Shown one piece after another: positions 35,040 through 46,490 of a DNA stretch of 64,000 nucleotides. A program made the translations under genes and the position numbers. Every line of letters begins with the position of its first letter. Within the stretch, counting starts at the first letter, position 1. The notes under the pieces were generated by a model. The model had not been told where the DNA came from, did not search any database, and saw only the letters and a list, made by a program, of their open reading frames with translations. The stretch covers positions 19,773,808-19,837,807 of the forward strand of contig NC_088301.1 in NCBI RefSeq assembly GCF_032854445.1. Direction: 5' to 3'. The stretch comes from Liolophura sinensis (taxonomy: Eukaryota > Mollusca > Polyplacophora > Chitonida > Chitonidae).

Positions 35040-35900
35040 ATGTGTATATATTCAAAAAACACAAAAATACAAAAAATTGTATTCGCAAACTTTGCACTCC
35101 CAAATGTTTTAGACTGGTTCAAAAATAACCTAGATTAGTCCCTGCCACATGTACACATGTATTCTCCACAGTGTCACATGCACACGGTCTTTGAAGTAGA
35201 ATAATTTAGTAAGCACAGTACAAACTAGAGGTTACTCAGAGATTTGTAACTTTGATCACGTATTACAGCTCTGAATGCATACACCTATAGAACCACAGCT
35301 TATACTGAATGAATGACAATTTACTCTGTTCGAATGATTCCAACTGCCTGTAAGACCCACTCCGGTATTATATATCACCTTTTCTTTGACCTAGATATCA
35401 AATTAACAGCAATAAAATGTACCTACGTGCGCTACTAAAAAATGAAGTTACAAACAATGTTTTGTATTGTACATGCACTGGGTGTTACAGATGAGCATTA
35501 GTTGGCTTAATTTGTGCTTTCTGCCTAACTTGTCTCTTTAACAGTATCACATTTGAATTTAATAATGAATTTAAAACATGAACTACTGACACATATCCTA
35601 CTAGTTCCTACATTTTTTATCTTTCATTATTATCATGTGCTATCCTATTTGCTGCTCACGCAAGAAAAATATTGCATACTTATGTCTTGCTCAGCTAACA
35701 TATTCTTAATGATTGCGCCGCACAACTGCGCATCATGATCACACCTAGAAAACATACAAAATATCAAAGCTTACACAAAAGTATATACCCTACACTGATG
35801 TGTGCCACAGTTTTAATGCCACATAAATTACTGCACATTAATATCATATTAAACAGCACTTTTTGTGCTACATAAGTTTGCCAACACTTTGCCACTGACA
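35040..35900. other. No gene seen
   Basis: No exon or repeat was recognised. Confidence 0.4.
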
Positions 35901-35904
35901 TAAA

Positions 35905-36152
35905 TGTTGGTGTTCTACGTCGTACTCAAGAATATTTCACTTATACGATGGCAACCATTATTGCCAGGAGGAAACCAGGCAGAGCCCGGGGGAAACCCAC
36001 GACCATCCGCAGATTGCTGTCAGACCTTCCCACGTACGGCCGGAGAGGAAGCCAGCATGAGCTGGATGAACTCACACCGACCACATTGGTGAGAGGCTCC
36101 TGGGTCATTACGCTCCGATAGCGCGCTAACCAACTGAGCCTCGGAGGTGTAG
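35905..36152 (-). mobile_element. SINE family A, nearly complete
   Basis: On the minus strand the tRNA-like head CCTCCGAGGCTCAGTTGGTT plus AGCGCGCTATCGGAGCG is followed by GTGAGTTCATCCAGCTCATG, a damaged B box missing bases compared with GAGTTCAAGTCC elsewhere. Next come the core (GTACGTGGGAAGGTCTGACA, GGGCTCTGCCTGGTTTCCTC) and the tail (GAATATTCTTGAGTACGACG). Confidence 0.9.
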
Positions 36153-36154
36153 CC

Positions 36155-36950
36155 TACCTGATCATTGCTATGTTTCTAGATCATATTACTGCTTATTACT
36201 TTACCTGTCCCTTGCTTGTATAAAGCAAACAATACATTAACCTTCTCTTTTGATCAAAATTACACTAAGCTGGTCCATTTATCTCCGTCAATAACACGTG
36301 GAAAATTAGAAAAAGAGGATGATGAATTCAGAAAAAAACAAATCTATAAAAAGCTATAAAGTGAGGCAACAGGCTATTGATGCACGAAATACAATATTTT
36401 TAAAGACTACTACATATACGTCACTACATGCACATTTTCCAAAAATGCAGAAAAAAAATGAGATTTCTCATCTCCAGAAAAAAATATATAATTTTTCAGT
36501 TATGGGAATATATTTGTACATAAAAATGCTTTCGTTGTTCTTCTGACAGGCCATATTTGACAAGTATATAAAATTACATGGACATTACTGGTACTGTTGT
36601 TTATAAAGCTGCCCAGATGTATGCATAGAACTATCTAAATGGGCATATATCATTGCAGGCAAGGGTGTCGAGTGCTAATAACTTAGTGACTCTCAACATA
36701 ACGAGGCTCTCCGCGTTACGCATATCCTCTGTAACCTGTTTACACAGATCAGCATACGGAATCTCACACAGGTGTAACAATTACTCTCCCAACCATCAAT
36801 ACCTTGTTTATTTATACACAAACCACTGGTATAAGCTGGTGCCTGCTAACATGATCACAGACAGAAGATCAGCCAGGCACACAGCTAGGTCATTAAGGCA
36901 ATCAGGTGTGGGGGGTCCCTTCCACTGCAAGCATGCAACAAACAGCATTA
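36155..36950. other. No gene seen
   Basis: A 163-residue plus frame (36653-37144) runs into the following SINE remnant and has no recognisable domain. Confidence 0.4.
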
Positions 36951-36952
36951 AA

Positions 36953-37222
36953 ATGAGAGCCTGGGAAGGTCTGCCAGCAACCTGCGGGTGGTCATGGGTT
37001 TTCCTTGCTCTCTGCCCAGTATCCTCCCACCTTGATGCTGGCCACCATCACACAGAGGGGTTGCACGTGACGTCATTACCTTGGCTGAGCAATAGACAGG
37101 TAGCCATACTGGAGTCTAAAGCCACAGTACACCAATATGGCTAACAGAAGTAGATCATGCAGCTCCTCTATAAGTGAAATATCTTTGAGTGTGCTGTAAA
37201 ACATCAATCAAATAAATAATTT
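36953..37222 (+). mobile_element. SINE family A, interrupted
   Basis: A plus-strand core (GGGAAGGTCTGCCAGCAACC, GGTGGTCATGGGTTTTCC, CTCTGCCCAGTATCCTCCCA) is separated by about 105 bp of unrelated sequence from the tail (AGTGAAATATCTTTGAGTGT, GCTGTAAAACATCAATCAAA TAAATAAT). Confidence 0.75.
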
Positions 37223-37224
37223 AA

Positions 37225-37970
37225 AATTAAACTGCATTAAGGGAGATACATCAGCCTGTGTATCCAACACATCACTGATCTCTGTTAATTGTATTTATAA
37301 GTAATTATAAATTTATTATAGATATTAACAAGTAACGCTGGGAAACTGAAACACAACAAAGTACCACAGTAAAGAAAAAGCTGAAGTAATTTACCACAAA
37401 TGTGACATACTGTAAGTTATTTAACTCCGGTGTTATTTAGATGTACAAGGACATGTATATCCATGGACAAACGATTCAACTAAATACATGGTAATATAAA
37501 AACATACAGATAATACACCTGTAAGCAACAACAACAAACACTATCATTGTTGCATTGATTGAGATTGAGACAGCTGATATATCATTGGCAAATATAACGA
37601 TCATACAGACCATCCTGTCATTGAAAAAAGGAATTTTTGTCCATGCATGAATTTGCATAATGTCATAACATCGCTATCATGTCGTGTCCATGCAGTCACA
37701 CAGCTAGATCCGATCCCAGCTTTTCCAGGGACACCTTACATCGGGTAAAAAATTTTCTTCAAAACATACTCCGTAGTGTGGTATACATCTAGTTTGTCAC
37801 GGCAAGATATTTCAAAAGCAGAAATTTACTTTGTAAATCTTTCCCCAGTCAAAACTATTTGGGCACTGTCACGTGCACCTGTTACATGCAAGTATGCACA
37901 TACTCTAGAACAGCCCTGGATGCATGGATATATACTTCCCCGCAAACAGTGTGATAAATCTTAAAACAGA
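37225..37970. other. No gene seen; intron side of the exon at 37976
   Basis: It follows the donor of the minus-strand exon, so it would be the start of its first intron. No further exon was recognised. Confidence 0.4.
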
Positions 37971-37975
37971 CTTAC

Positions 37976-38106
37976 CGCAGTGCTGTGGAGGGCCAGGAGC
38001 GCCGCGACAGTTTTTGGAGCAGCAAACGACGCTTAAACCCTTGACTTATCGGCGGTTTATCTTCCAGCACATCTTTAAACTCCAGGGCGCGCGTTTTATC
38101 CGCCAT
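37976..38106 (-). CDS. Probable first coding exon of an unidentified minus-strand gene
   Basis: The ATG at 38106 sits in a strong start context (AAGCCATGGCG). The frame then runs 43 codons plus two bases (CG) to a consensus donor (CTGCG|GTAAGTC) at 37975/37974. The peptide begins MADKTRALEFKDVLEDKPP and ends in a basic stretch with FKRRLLLQKLSRRSWPSTAL and a split Arg codon. It has no signal peptide or membrane segment. An upstream in-frame ATG (38214) has poorer context. The segment is GC- and CpG-rich compared with its surroundings, as usual for a 5' exon. The split codon and phase equal those at 9863-9948, so both may splice to the same downstream exon beyond position 1. RRSW is a possible basophilic-kinase site. 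I recognise no family with confidence; long-form PDE4 N-termini are one speculative comparison. Confidence 0.6.
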
Positions 38107-38300
38107 GGCTTGATGACCGTGAGACCAGAGATGACAGTGGCCGATCTGTGATCTGACAGATCCGGATCCCCCACCTGTGTTAGCACACACTAAACTTTTC
38201 TTGTCACGTGGCATTATTTACAGCCCCCCCCTTGGTATATAAGTATAGAACACCTTCCCGGATATATAAGCCTGCAGAGAACCGCCAAGCACGTTCCGGT
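38107..38300 (-). promoter_or_regulatory. Likely 5' UTR and promoter of the 37976-38106 exon
   Basis: Upstream of the start on the minus strand are a CACGTG E-box (38206-38211), a C-run, and two TATATAAG motifs that read on the plus strand (38235-38242 and 38262-38269) but have TATA-like complements. ETS-type CCGGAA/TTCCGG words occur near 38258 and 38294. The TATA boxes in plus orientation leave open a divergent transcript to the right. Confidence 0.4.
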
Positions 38301-38880
38301 TGAAGTGACGGTATGGTGATAGATGTACCTCTATACACTGTAGCAGCTAGCACACTCCACTTAGTTACAAACGTTATATGTACACCACCACAGTGTTCAG
38401 GGATGTGAGGTTATGGTCAACTCCCTGGCTTAACTCCACTCATCTGATCACTACTGAGTACCTCCCTCACAGGTGTAAATGTGCTTCAGCCTCCGTCTGT
38501 TCACTCACAATATAGTCCCATCTGCCCTCAGCTAGAGTCACACATAAAATCTATAACCTTCCTCCCCATAATAACACTGGCTGAAGTGGCCAGTCACCAG
38601 TCAGGCCGAGGCAGGCTAGCAGGCAGGCAGGCAGGAGTCACAGCCTTATAAGAAGTTAAGTACCAGCTTGTAGTGACAAACTGAATAAAAGCATACACAC
38701 TTGATCCAGCGGACTGTCAAGAAACCACAGACAAATCAGGGTTCGTACACCTTATAAAAGATTTCAAATTTCCATGCTTTCATAATTTCCACACAGGTCC
38801 AATATTAACTTTTCCCCCGCTATCCTGAAATAGCTATTCTATGCTTATCCAAGCTAATTAAACAATATAAATTGACTTGG
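38301..38880. other. No gene seen; (AGGC)n tract
   Basis: A short CAGG/AGGC run lies at about 38610-38635. Nothing else was recognised. Confidence 0.4.
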
Positions 38881-38881
38881 T

Positions 38882-39102
38882 TAGCCTAATTCCTGAATCT
38901 TTTCACATATGAAAGAGCAACCTTCAGGGCAATCTATGCACATTTATAATTTAATTTTGGAGACAAAACTACAGTAGCTGGGTTGGCCAATTTCAGGGCT
39001 TCAGAAAAAGTAGAATTTTATAAGTTTACACAAAATAATGCCTTCAGAATATATCTGAATAACCACCTTGCAAACTTGTCCAAAGATTGAAGAAATACAG
39101 TA
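38882..39102 (+). mobile_element. MITE-1, near full length
   Basis: 5' TAGCCTAATTCCTGAATCTT; interior GGAGACAAAACTACAGTAGC, GGTTGGCCAATTTCAGGGCT and AATAATGCCTTCAGAATAT; 3' GATTGAAGAAATACAGTA. The ends are imperfect inverted partners. Confidence 0.88.
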
Positions 39103-39104
39103 CT

Positions 39105-40605
39105 CAATTTTAACATACACACAGCAATACATCAATCAGTTTCAATGGAAGATGCTGAAAAAATTTTATTTTCATTTTTTTTTTTTAACAATAACATATC
39201 TCAGGTTGGTCTTGTGTAGTCTCTCAATACTAGACCAGCCAGCAGTACATGTTTAAAACTGGTTTTTACTATTTCAATGTTCTTGCAGATCCAACTACAA
39301 AAAAGCCCATATAGTTTTCCAGGCTTTTCAGTTTAAGGCCTGGAAATAGAATTTCTACTTCCAGGCTTTTCAAGATTTTCAAGGCCCCATACAATCCAAC
39401 CCTTCCCATTTGTCATGTCAGTTAAGAAACGCGTTCTGTGCATACCAAGTCTACAGATCTGACCTGACTGGAAAATTCATGAAGTTGAATTATGAGCTCT
39501 TTTGAGAACAAATCTACAATAATTTTATAATCAACCAGCCTCACTGGTATATCTTCATGCTCAGTATACACAAGGACATCTTGTCCTCCGTATGCAATGT
39601 GTCTCTAACTATCACACAGCTGTCAGCAAAGATAACCTTCAAGACGATTAAGCATACCCATAATTAAGAATTCAGCGCACTTCACCTTTACAGGTGTCCG
39701 GCAGACTATAAACATACACTGTATATACTGATGAAATGGATGTCAAACAAACTAGCTCACACTGAAACCAACCAGATGAAGTTTATACGCATAACTAATC
39801 ACCTTCCCTGCAATCAGTTCTCATAAGCAAGGCTCCATTACAGAGAGAGTGCACAGACATAACAAATGGTCCTTCAGAAAAAGCTTATTATTATTGCAAA
39901 GTTCTTCAAAGGATGTTGAAAGGTCAAACAGAAGAACAGTAATTAACTATCACCTTCACATTTTATCTTTTATCTTTTGTTTTGTTTTCTTTTTTTTTAC
40001 CCTTAGAATCTGAAGGAACATATGCTGGCATATGATGGATTATATGCTTTTGTTATTGAAGACTAAACTCACGATCGCTATATTCTTAGGTTAATCTACT
40101 GATCGACATTCATGTAGACTGTCCAGCATAATCAATTTGTATATCAAGGCATCTGGCTACTAATAAACAACCATAATAAACACATACTCAGATCACCCTC
40201 ACAAAAGAAACCAGGTAATCTTACATCTCCATTAATCATGTGTTCAATATATTACATGAAACTGCAACAGACTAGGAGAGTTTCGAGTTGGAACTCACTT
40301 GTTGTCAAAGGTAAAAACAGTCCTGCTGTACCATGTGACAATCTTTAGGCAACCTTAATTTACCCATCACCTGTCTCACTCTGTTCAAGAGGCACAAATG
40401 ACACCCCTTCCAATAACAGGAAGTTTTCTAGTTTACAAACATTCCGCTTCTCAGGTTTTCTTCATCATTCATCTACAAGTCTAAATTACTCTTTATGAAA
40501 CTTTTTTCATACGCCCATGTTACGGTAAATGTGATCAAAAATAGTTGCCTAACATTTCTGCCAGATCACATGACACAATGGGATAAAAAGAGTTCAAACT
40601 CACCT
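39105..40605. other. No gene seen
   Basis: AT-rich, with T-runs near 39177 and 39990. No exon or repeat was recognised. Confidence 0.4.
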
Positions 40606-40610
40606 GGGCA

Positions 40611-40685
40611 ATATGGGGCCAGTATGAACATGGCGCCAGTGTGAATATGGGGCCAGTGTGAACATGGGGCCAGTGCGAACATAGT
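40611..40685. repeat. 18-bp tandem repeat, about 4 copies, split by a SINE
   Basis: ATGGGGCCAGTGTGAACA repeats with small changes. A further copy (GCCAGTGTATGAACATGGAG) lies at 41005-41030, on the other side of the SINE-B insertion. Confidence 0.85.
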
Positions 40686-40687
40686 GA

Positions 40688-41006
40688 AGTGGAGTGCAGT
40701 GATTGGGGTTTGTCGTGCTCAACAATTTTTCAGTCATATGACGACGACGGAATTCTTAGGGTGTATGTAATGTACCTCCTTGTTGCAGGACGGATTTCCA
40801 CCACTCTTTTATCTATTTACTGAGACGACTTACCGAAGGCAAGTAAGCCGCTCCGCCCGAACCATTATACTGATACGGGTCAACCAGTCGTTGCACTATC
40901 CCCTCCATGCTGAACGCCAAGCGAGGAAGCCCCAACCTCCTCGACCCAGGATTGATCCTGGATCTACTGCTCCCAAAGCTGACGCTCTACCAACAGTGTT
41001 ACCCGG
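40688..41006 (-). mobile_element. SINE family B, nearly complete
   Basis: Collinear with 20454-20822: tail GTGATTGGGGTTTGTCGTGC, body CAACAATTTTTCAGTCATAT and CGACTTACCGAAGGCAAG, minus-strand tRNA head CCCGGGTAACACTGTTGGTA. It is inserted into the 18-bp array. Several internal deletions exist relative to the other copy. Confidence 0.9.
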
Positions 41007-41095
41007 GCCAGTGTATGAACATGGAGCCAGCTAATAGTACATAGCTCCAATTTGAGTTTTACCCACAACAAAGTTGTTTTGACAGCTATAAATGT

Positions 41096-41373
41096 TGATG
41101 TCACCATTTATTTATTTAATTGCTGTTTTTACCAAATATTTAAATTATACGACAATGGCCAGCTTTATGGTGGGAGGAAATCGGGAAGAGCCTGGAGGAA
41201 ACTCACTGCCATCCACAGGCTGCTGGCAGACCTTCCCATGTTCAGACAGAGAGGAAGCAAGCATGAGCTGGACTTGAACTCACAGCAACCGCATTGGTGA
41301 GAGGCTCTTGGGTCATTACACTGTGATAGCGCGCGAACCAACTGAGCTACAGAGGCCCCTGTGATGTCACCAT
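41096..41373 (-). mobile_element. SINE family A with 12-bp target-site duplication
   Basis: Body 41108-41361. On the minus strand it has head CCTCTGTAGCTCAGTTGGTT, B box GAGTTCAAGTCC, core, and a tail ending in an AT-rich AAATAAATAAA-like run. The exact duplication TGATGTCACCAT flanks it at 41096-41107 and 41362-41373. Confidence 0.93.
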
Positions 41374-41375
41374 AG

Positions 41376-43360
41376 CAGGCTACTTAATATCCAGAGTGGT
41401 CACTGTGGCCTTATGAAAACTTCAGTTTCATGTCATCCTTATGCTCAAAAATGATAATGCTGATAAGAATTTTTTGTGGTTTTATATATGTTAGGTCACA
41501 TCATATATCAGACACTATTAAGAAATAAAAGTATCAGGATTTAGGTGCATCATTTAGGTGCATCAAATCACGCTGTACACATGGTCAGAAGTCCTTGAGC
41601 TGATAATGTTACATAATCAAGCACAATCGGCTTTCACTCTGAAAAAATAAATCAGATAACAAATGAATGAATGTGTGATCTGGAAGCCATGTATCAAGTG
41701 AAAGCATGCACAAGTGCATCATGTTACCAATCCTTCTGTGAATAAACCATTCTATGAAAATTGTTATGGAACCTCTGTTTCTCAAATCCTCTTTTTTAAC
41801 ATGTTCCATCCCATCTCTAACAACATACAACTAGCATGTATTATTTCATCCTTGTGATTTACAAATAATGAGGTACATGCAGACTGTCAATGACCCTCGA
41901 ATCTAAGGCTATAGATTAATTCTACTGTATAAATACAATATAAAATATACAGTTTGGATAAATACTTTATTTCATACAAGTTTCAAATCTCAGAAAGTCA
42001 TCAATCAGTATGTGTTTTTTTGTTTTTGTTTTTTGATTACTGTTTAATGACGCCTTATAATGTACATGTATATACTAAAGAATTCTGAACATATAATATG
42101 GCGATTGATCAGCTCTATGGCTAGAGGGAATCTGCATGGTGTGCCCAGACTTCGGCCCACCCACCTTTGGCAACATAATTGATGAAATTTACCAAATGTC
42201 AGGTAGCACAGACATATGGTTTTCAACAGACACGCTGGCACTGTTGACAGTTTTCCCAAACAAAAGCCAGCACATACATGTAGGCTTAAGGAATATGTCA
42301 ACTCCAAAGCTATTTTATACTGCCGGTGTGTAAAAAACAAATCTGATGTTGGGTAGGATATACCATCAGGGTTTAATCTTACCCAAATTTTCACACAACA
42401 ATGTGGAAACCCGGGACGAAGAATCAGGGGCATGTACTGCAGATTTCCCTTAGGGCGCATGGCTATATGTATATATTCACTTGTTTTGCTGCAGAATCAG
42501 CTATAGAAGGCACCAAAAAACATGAATAATCACTGAATTCAAACTGGCAAGAAATCAATGAGAGACAGCAATCAGTCTAATTTTATTCTATCGATCCTGG
42601 ACACTTTAACATCCCCCAAAAAAAAATAAAAAAATAAAATAATACCTTCCTGCATACATACATGTATGTCAGTGACATTAAGAAAACTCGTTGTTGAATT
42701 GATACCAATTAGTGGATGATAACCAGCGGTTCTGAGTAAGTCATACTAAATGCGTACGACTGAAATGCCTCATTGGCACGTTGCCAATTAACAGAGTCCT
42801 ATATGTATCACCTGAATTGACAATTATGCCATTGGCAAGCCCATTAACACTCCGTCTCATCAAATCACCTGAGCTAGGAAGATCTCTGCCACTGTACTAC
42901 TAACTGCGTTAGAAATAATTTGTAACCGTTGGTGTGAACTACCACCATGCTCAGAATCCAGGAAGATGTAACCGGATACTGACTGTATGTTGAACAATAA
43001 AGTAACCTTAATTAACCTTAAGTGTCACTGGGGTCTCGTGATCCGCTGTTAGATTTATTAAACTGTCCAAGCATTGGACCACCTGACCTGGCCAGGGTGA
43101 ATTCCACAGAGAATTGATAATGCTGATTTCACCTATATTTTAGCCTTTTTTTTCTTCTTTTTTCGAGTGACTCATTTTGCTTGATACTGATTGATTTCTC
43201 ATGTACTTTAATACAGGGCAACTTAAGCGGCTTTATTTGAGGTTTGATTAATTTCTCATGAGAAAAAAAATTTAAATGTTGGCATCAAAAGTATAATTTT
43301 ATTAAAGGCCTTTATGTGTTTTTGTGTCTTTTTATACCATATGTGCCTTTATTTATTGTA
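41376..43360. other. No gene seen
   Basis: A 138-residue minus frame (42044-42460) and overlapping plus frame have no recognisable domain. TTTTTTTGTTTTTGTTTTTT is at about 42015. No gene is supported. Confidence 0.4.
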
Positions 43361-43399
43361 TTCAGGTGTTTCTACTAAACACAACTGCAGTCAATTCAT

Positions 43400-43745
43400 G
43401 GATGATGAAAACAAAACACATCCTGGGCCCAAACACCTCCACACCTGATCAGACAAACGCACATAAGAAAGGGAGGGGGACCCATGACGATTGTATTTGG
43501 AGGGCTTGTTGATTGCAACTTGTTTAAGGCCTTCCTCAAAATTTTTCCTTTATGACAGCAGTCAGGGTCCATTGGTGACCAGAGTTAATCACTGACTTTC
43601 ACCAGGTACTGGACAAATCACCAGACTTGCGACACCAGTGGAAATAGCGAGAGCTAGATTTGAACACGTGCTTGACCTTGCTTAGTCAAAGCGACCCTGA
43701 GCTGGTGCTTTAACCATGAAAGTAAGACAGCACCTGCTACCACCC
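43400..43745 (-). mobile_element. tRNA-like SINE, separate family (D)
   Basis: On the minus strand a head with TTTCATGGTTAAAGCACCAG (A-box region) and CGTGTTCAAATCTAGC (good B box) is followed by a body with CCACTGGTGTCGCAAGTCTG and TTGAGGAAGGCCTTAAAC. A single copy in the window. A C-run (43741-43759) abuts the head. Confidence 0.6.
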
Positions 43746-44029
43746 CCCCCCCCCCCAAAGCACCCCCTACCCCATACTCGCCGCAATCTTGACCGTCAGG
43801 AATAGTCATAATAGGTGTTCGTTCTATAGCAAAGCCAAAGGATAATTCTGAAGCACTCTGGCTGATTGGCAATTATGATTGGGCAAAGGCCTCATAGAAT
43901 CTTATCTCTTAGTACCCCATTGTTCATAAAGTGCTTTGACACGAAATTTGAAACCAAATCTAGATAGACGGTGAACCATCTTTTGACAACTGTCTCCTGT
44001 ACTTTTCCATGTCTTGAAATATGCAATAC

Positions 44030-44088
44030 TCAAGAATATTTCCCTTATACAACTGCAGCCAACATAACGGTGGGACATATCTTCAGTA
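44030..44088 (-). mobile_element. SINE family A tail fragment
   Basis: ATACTCAAGAATATTTCCCT, TATACAACTGCAGCCAACAT and ACGGTGGGA match the family-A tail and first core bases only. Confidence 0.7.
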
Positions 44089-44099
44089 AATAATTACAG

Positions 44100-44725
44100 C
44101 TGGGATACTGATAAATGACTTTTTTTACAAAGCGTGCTTGCACTGGCAAGGATAATTAATATAGTATAACATGTCAGGCACATTGATCAAAATCAATTTT
44201 CGCAAGACACATCTTTTACCTTGGTTTCATCTTTACTTTTCTTCAGACGTTAATAAACAACAGGCTGATCAAAAGACAAAAAAAAAGTTCAGTCAGTCTG
44301 AACAGCATTCAGAACATTAATTATGACGGCTTTTCCATACTACAGTAGAGCTAATTAAATATGCAATAATAATCCGTGGAAAATAAAAAAGGCGATTCCT
44401 TCGGGTGCTGCTAGACTGCTCCTGAAAATGGATGTTTCAGCTAGATGGTGATAATCATAAACTTGACCCCAAACTTCCTAATGTCTTTTATCATTGTCAC
44501 GTTTTATCAGTGCTCTCATCGTTTATTCCGATTCCTTCATTTCATATTCATCACTATAGTCAGCGGGGAAAATCAATGCAACGCATTTCATTACACAACA
44601 CGAAGCATCCACGCAGTATCTATCTACACACCATTCAGCAAAGGCCAGAATTATAAGTTTTAATATAGATACATATACCTCATTTTCCCACCATTTCAAC
44701 CAGCTCTGCAAAGGGGAAAATATTT
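44100..44725. other. No gene seen
   Basis: Overlapping short frames near 44432-44711 have no recognisable domain. Confidence 0.4.
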
Positions 44726-44727
44726 GG

Positions 44728-45110
44728 AAACATTCTGAGAGGGGTGTAAGGATTTTTTTTTTTTTGATTGGTGTTTTACGCCGTACTCAAGAATATTTCA
44801 CTTATACGACGGCGGCCAGCATTATGGTGGGTGGAAACCGGGCAGAGCCCGGGGGAAACCCACCACCATCCGCAGGTTGCTGGCAGACCTTCTCACGTAC
44901 GGCCAGAGAGGAAGCCAGCATGAGCTGGACTTGAACTCACGGCGACCACATTGGTGAGAGACTCCTGGGTCATTACGCTGCGCTAGCGCTTTAACCAACT
45001 GAGCCACGGAGGCCCCGGGGTGTAAGGGGAAATAATTTGCACAGTTTTATGAAGCTTACATTCTTTAGTGACACAAACAAAAGCATTTTTGGCATTCTTT
45101 TCATAATAAT
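44728..45110 (+). repeat. Dispersed repeat F, split by a SINE
   Basis: Left part ACATTCTGAGAGGGGTGTAA; right part GGGAAATAATTTGCACAG, TTTTATGAAGCTTACATTC and TTTAGTGACACAAACAAA. Uninterrupted relatives lie at 16131-16235 (inverted) and 47186-47275. Confidence 0.7.
44741..45027 (-). mobile_element. SINE family A, full length with perfect target-site duplication
   Basis: Body 44752-45016 (265 bp). On the minus strand it starts GGCCTCCGTGGCTCAGTTGG (A box inside) and has the B box GAGTTCAAGTCCAGC. The core includes GGTCTGCCAGCAACCTGCGG and GGGCTCTGCCCGGTTTCC, and the tail GAGTACGGCGTAAAACACCA ends in ATC(A)n. GGGGTGTAAGG is duplicated exactly at 44741-44751 and 45017-45027. The clean A-tail and perfect duplication make it the youngest-looking SINE in the window. 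Confidence 0.96.
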
Positions 45111-45360
45111 TGTTTGCATAATTTTCACTGCAAAAAAGTGCATTAGACTGTTAGAGGTCAACAAGGATGAAGATTTACACTACTGGTATACATTTATATG
45201 GTATCTTTCAAAAACAAGGTTTTCACATTGAAGAGACAACAATACTATCAGTCAATGATATACCAAACAATTTAATAATTACATCAAACTACATGGGTCT
45301 ACTGAAATCTATAGAAACACTTTGAAAGAAAAGATAACAAATAATATAATTAACCTGAGT

Positions 45361-45570
45361 GACTGTAATTCCTCAACCTTTTCCCAAATGAAAGAGCACA
45401 TCAGTGCAATTTTCAGTTTGATTTTTGAGACAAAACTACATTGGTTGGATTGGCCAGTTTCATGGCTGATCCAAAAACCATAATTTTATCAGTCTACACA
45501 GAATAATACCTTCAGAATATCCTTGAATAAACACCTTGCCAATATGCAAAAAGGTCGAAGAATTACAGTA
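45361..45570 (+). mobile_element. MITE-1, full length with clear inverted ends
   Basis: 5' GACTGTAATTCCTCAACCTT and 3' AAGGTCGAAGAATTACAGTA are inverted partners over about 20 bp. The interior is as in other copies (GAGACAAAACTACATTGG, GGATTGGCCAGTTTCATGGC). Confidence 0.92.
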
Positions 45571-45705
45571 TTTCGGAAGAGGGGTGAAAACAGAACTAAA
45601 TGGCCACGGTCATTGTCTGAAATGCTTGGTAATTCTATACATCAATGTTTTAATCAGGAATTTTAACACGGCCCTGGGATGCGCCCTGCTAGAGCAACTG
45701 AAACC

Positions 45706-46152
45706 ACAATGTCATATCAGCCGTACCACCATGCCACATCAGGCGTACCACACAGTCACATCAGGCATACCACATTCACATCAGGCATACCACATTCACA
45801 TCAGGCATACCACAGTCAAATCAGGCATACCACACAGTCACATCAGGCGTCATATCAGTCGTACCGCAATGTTACATCAGTCGTACCACCATGTCACATC
45901 AGGCATACCACACAGTCACATCAGGCATACCACAGTCACATCAGGTGTACCACACAGTCACATCAGATGTACCACAGAAACATCACGCGTACCACAATGT
46001 TACATCAGGCATACCACAATGTTATATTAGTTGTACCACAATGTAACATCAGGCATACCACAATGTCACATCAGGCGTACCACACAGTCACATCAGGCGT
46101 ACCACAGTCACATTAGGCGTACCACACAGTCACATCAGGCATACCACGCAGT
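45706..46152. repeat. Minisatellite, 18-22 bp unit
   Basis: CACATCAGGCATACCACAGT and variants repeat about 20 times, with alternating lengths (CACAGTCACAT versus CAATGTCACAT). Plus frames of 145-164 residues across it are repeat translations. Confidence 0.93.
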
Positions 46153-46159
46153 CATCGTG

Positions 46160-46485
46160 GTCATGTGGTTAAAAGGCAAAATAAGGTTCTGGTGACATAA
46201 GCGGAAATAGCTGTGTCCTTGGGTTCTACAAATATCTTGTGCCTGACTGTTTAAAACTGATAACATAGAGGTGCATTTGAATGTTCTTAATTTTGTTTAC
46301 TTTGAACTGCGATATCTGGTTTGTGCTACCATACATCACAAAAACAAAAAGTTCTGCTTTTTAAACGTCCTGTGGGAGATATGTATTTTATCAATGGATA
46401 TATACACATGTACACATTTGGTCTAGTGGTAACGTTGTGTTTTCTTTTCAGGTGCCCTGTGAGAAAAATAGTCTATGAATAAAAC
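46160..46485. other. No gene seen; short SINE-head-like piece
   Basis: TTTGGTCTAGTGGTAACGTT at about 46418 resembles a tRNA A-box region. Nothing else was recognised. Confidence 0.35.
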
Positions 46486-46490
46486 TTTGG

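Noticed and set aside
36653-37144. 163-residue plus frame as a gene
   Set aside because: It overlaps a SINE-A remnant, has no recognisable domain, and frame length is unremarkable for this much sequence.
42044-42460. 138-residue minus frame
   Set aside because: No domain, poor start context, no splice sites that fit; overlaps a plus-strand frame of no better quality.
45536-46116. Overlapping 145-164 residue plus frames
   Set aside because: Translations of a roughly 20-bp minisatellite in two frames; the first part overlaps MITE-1.
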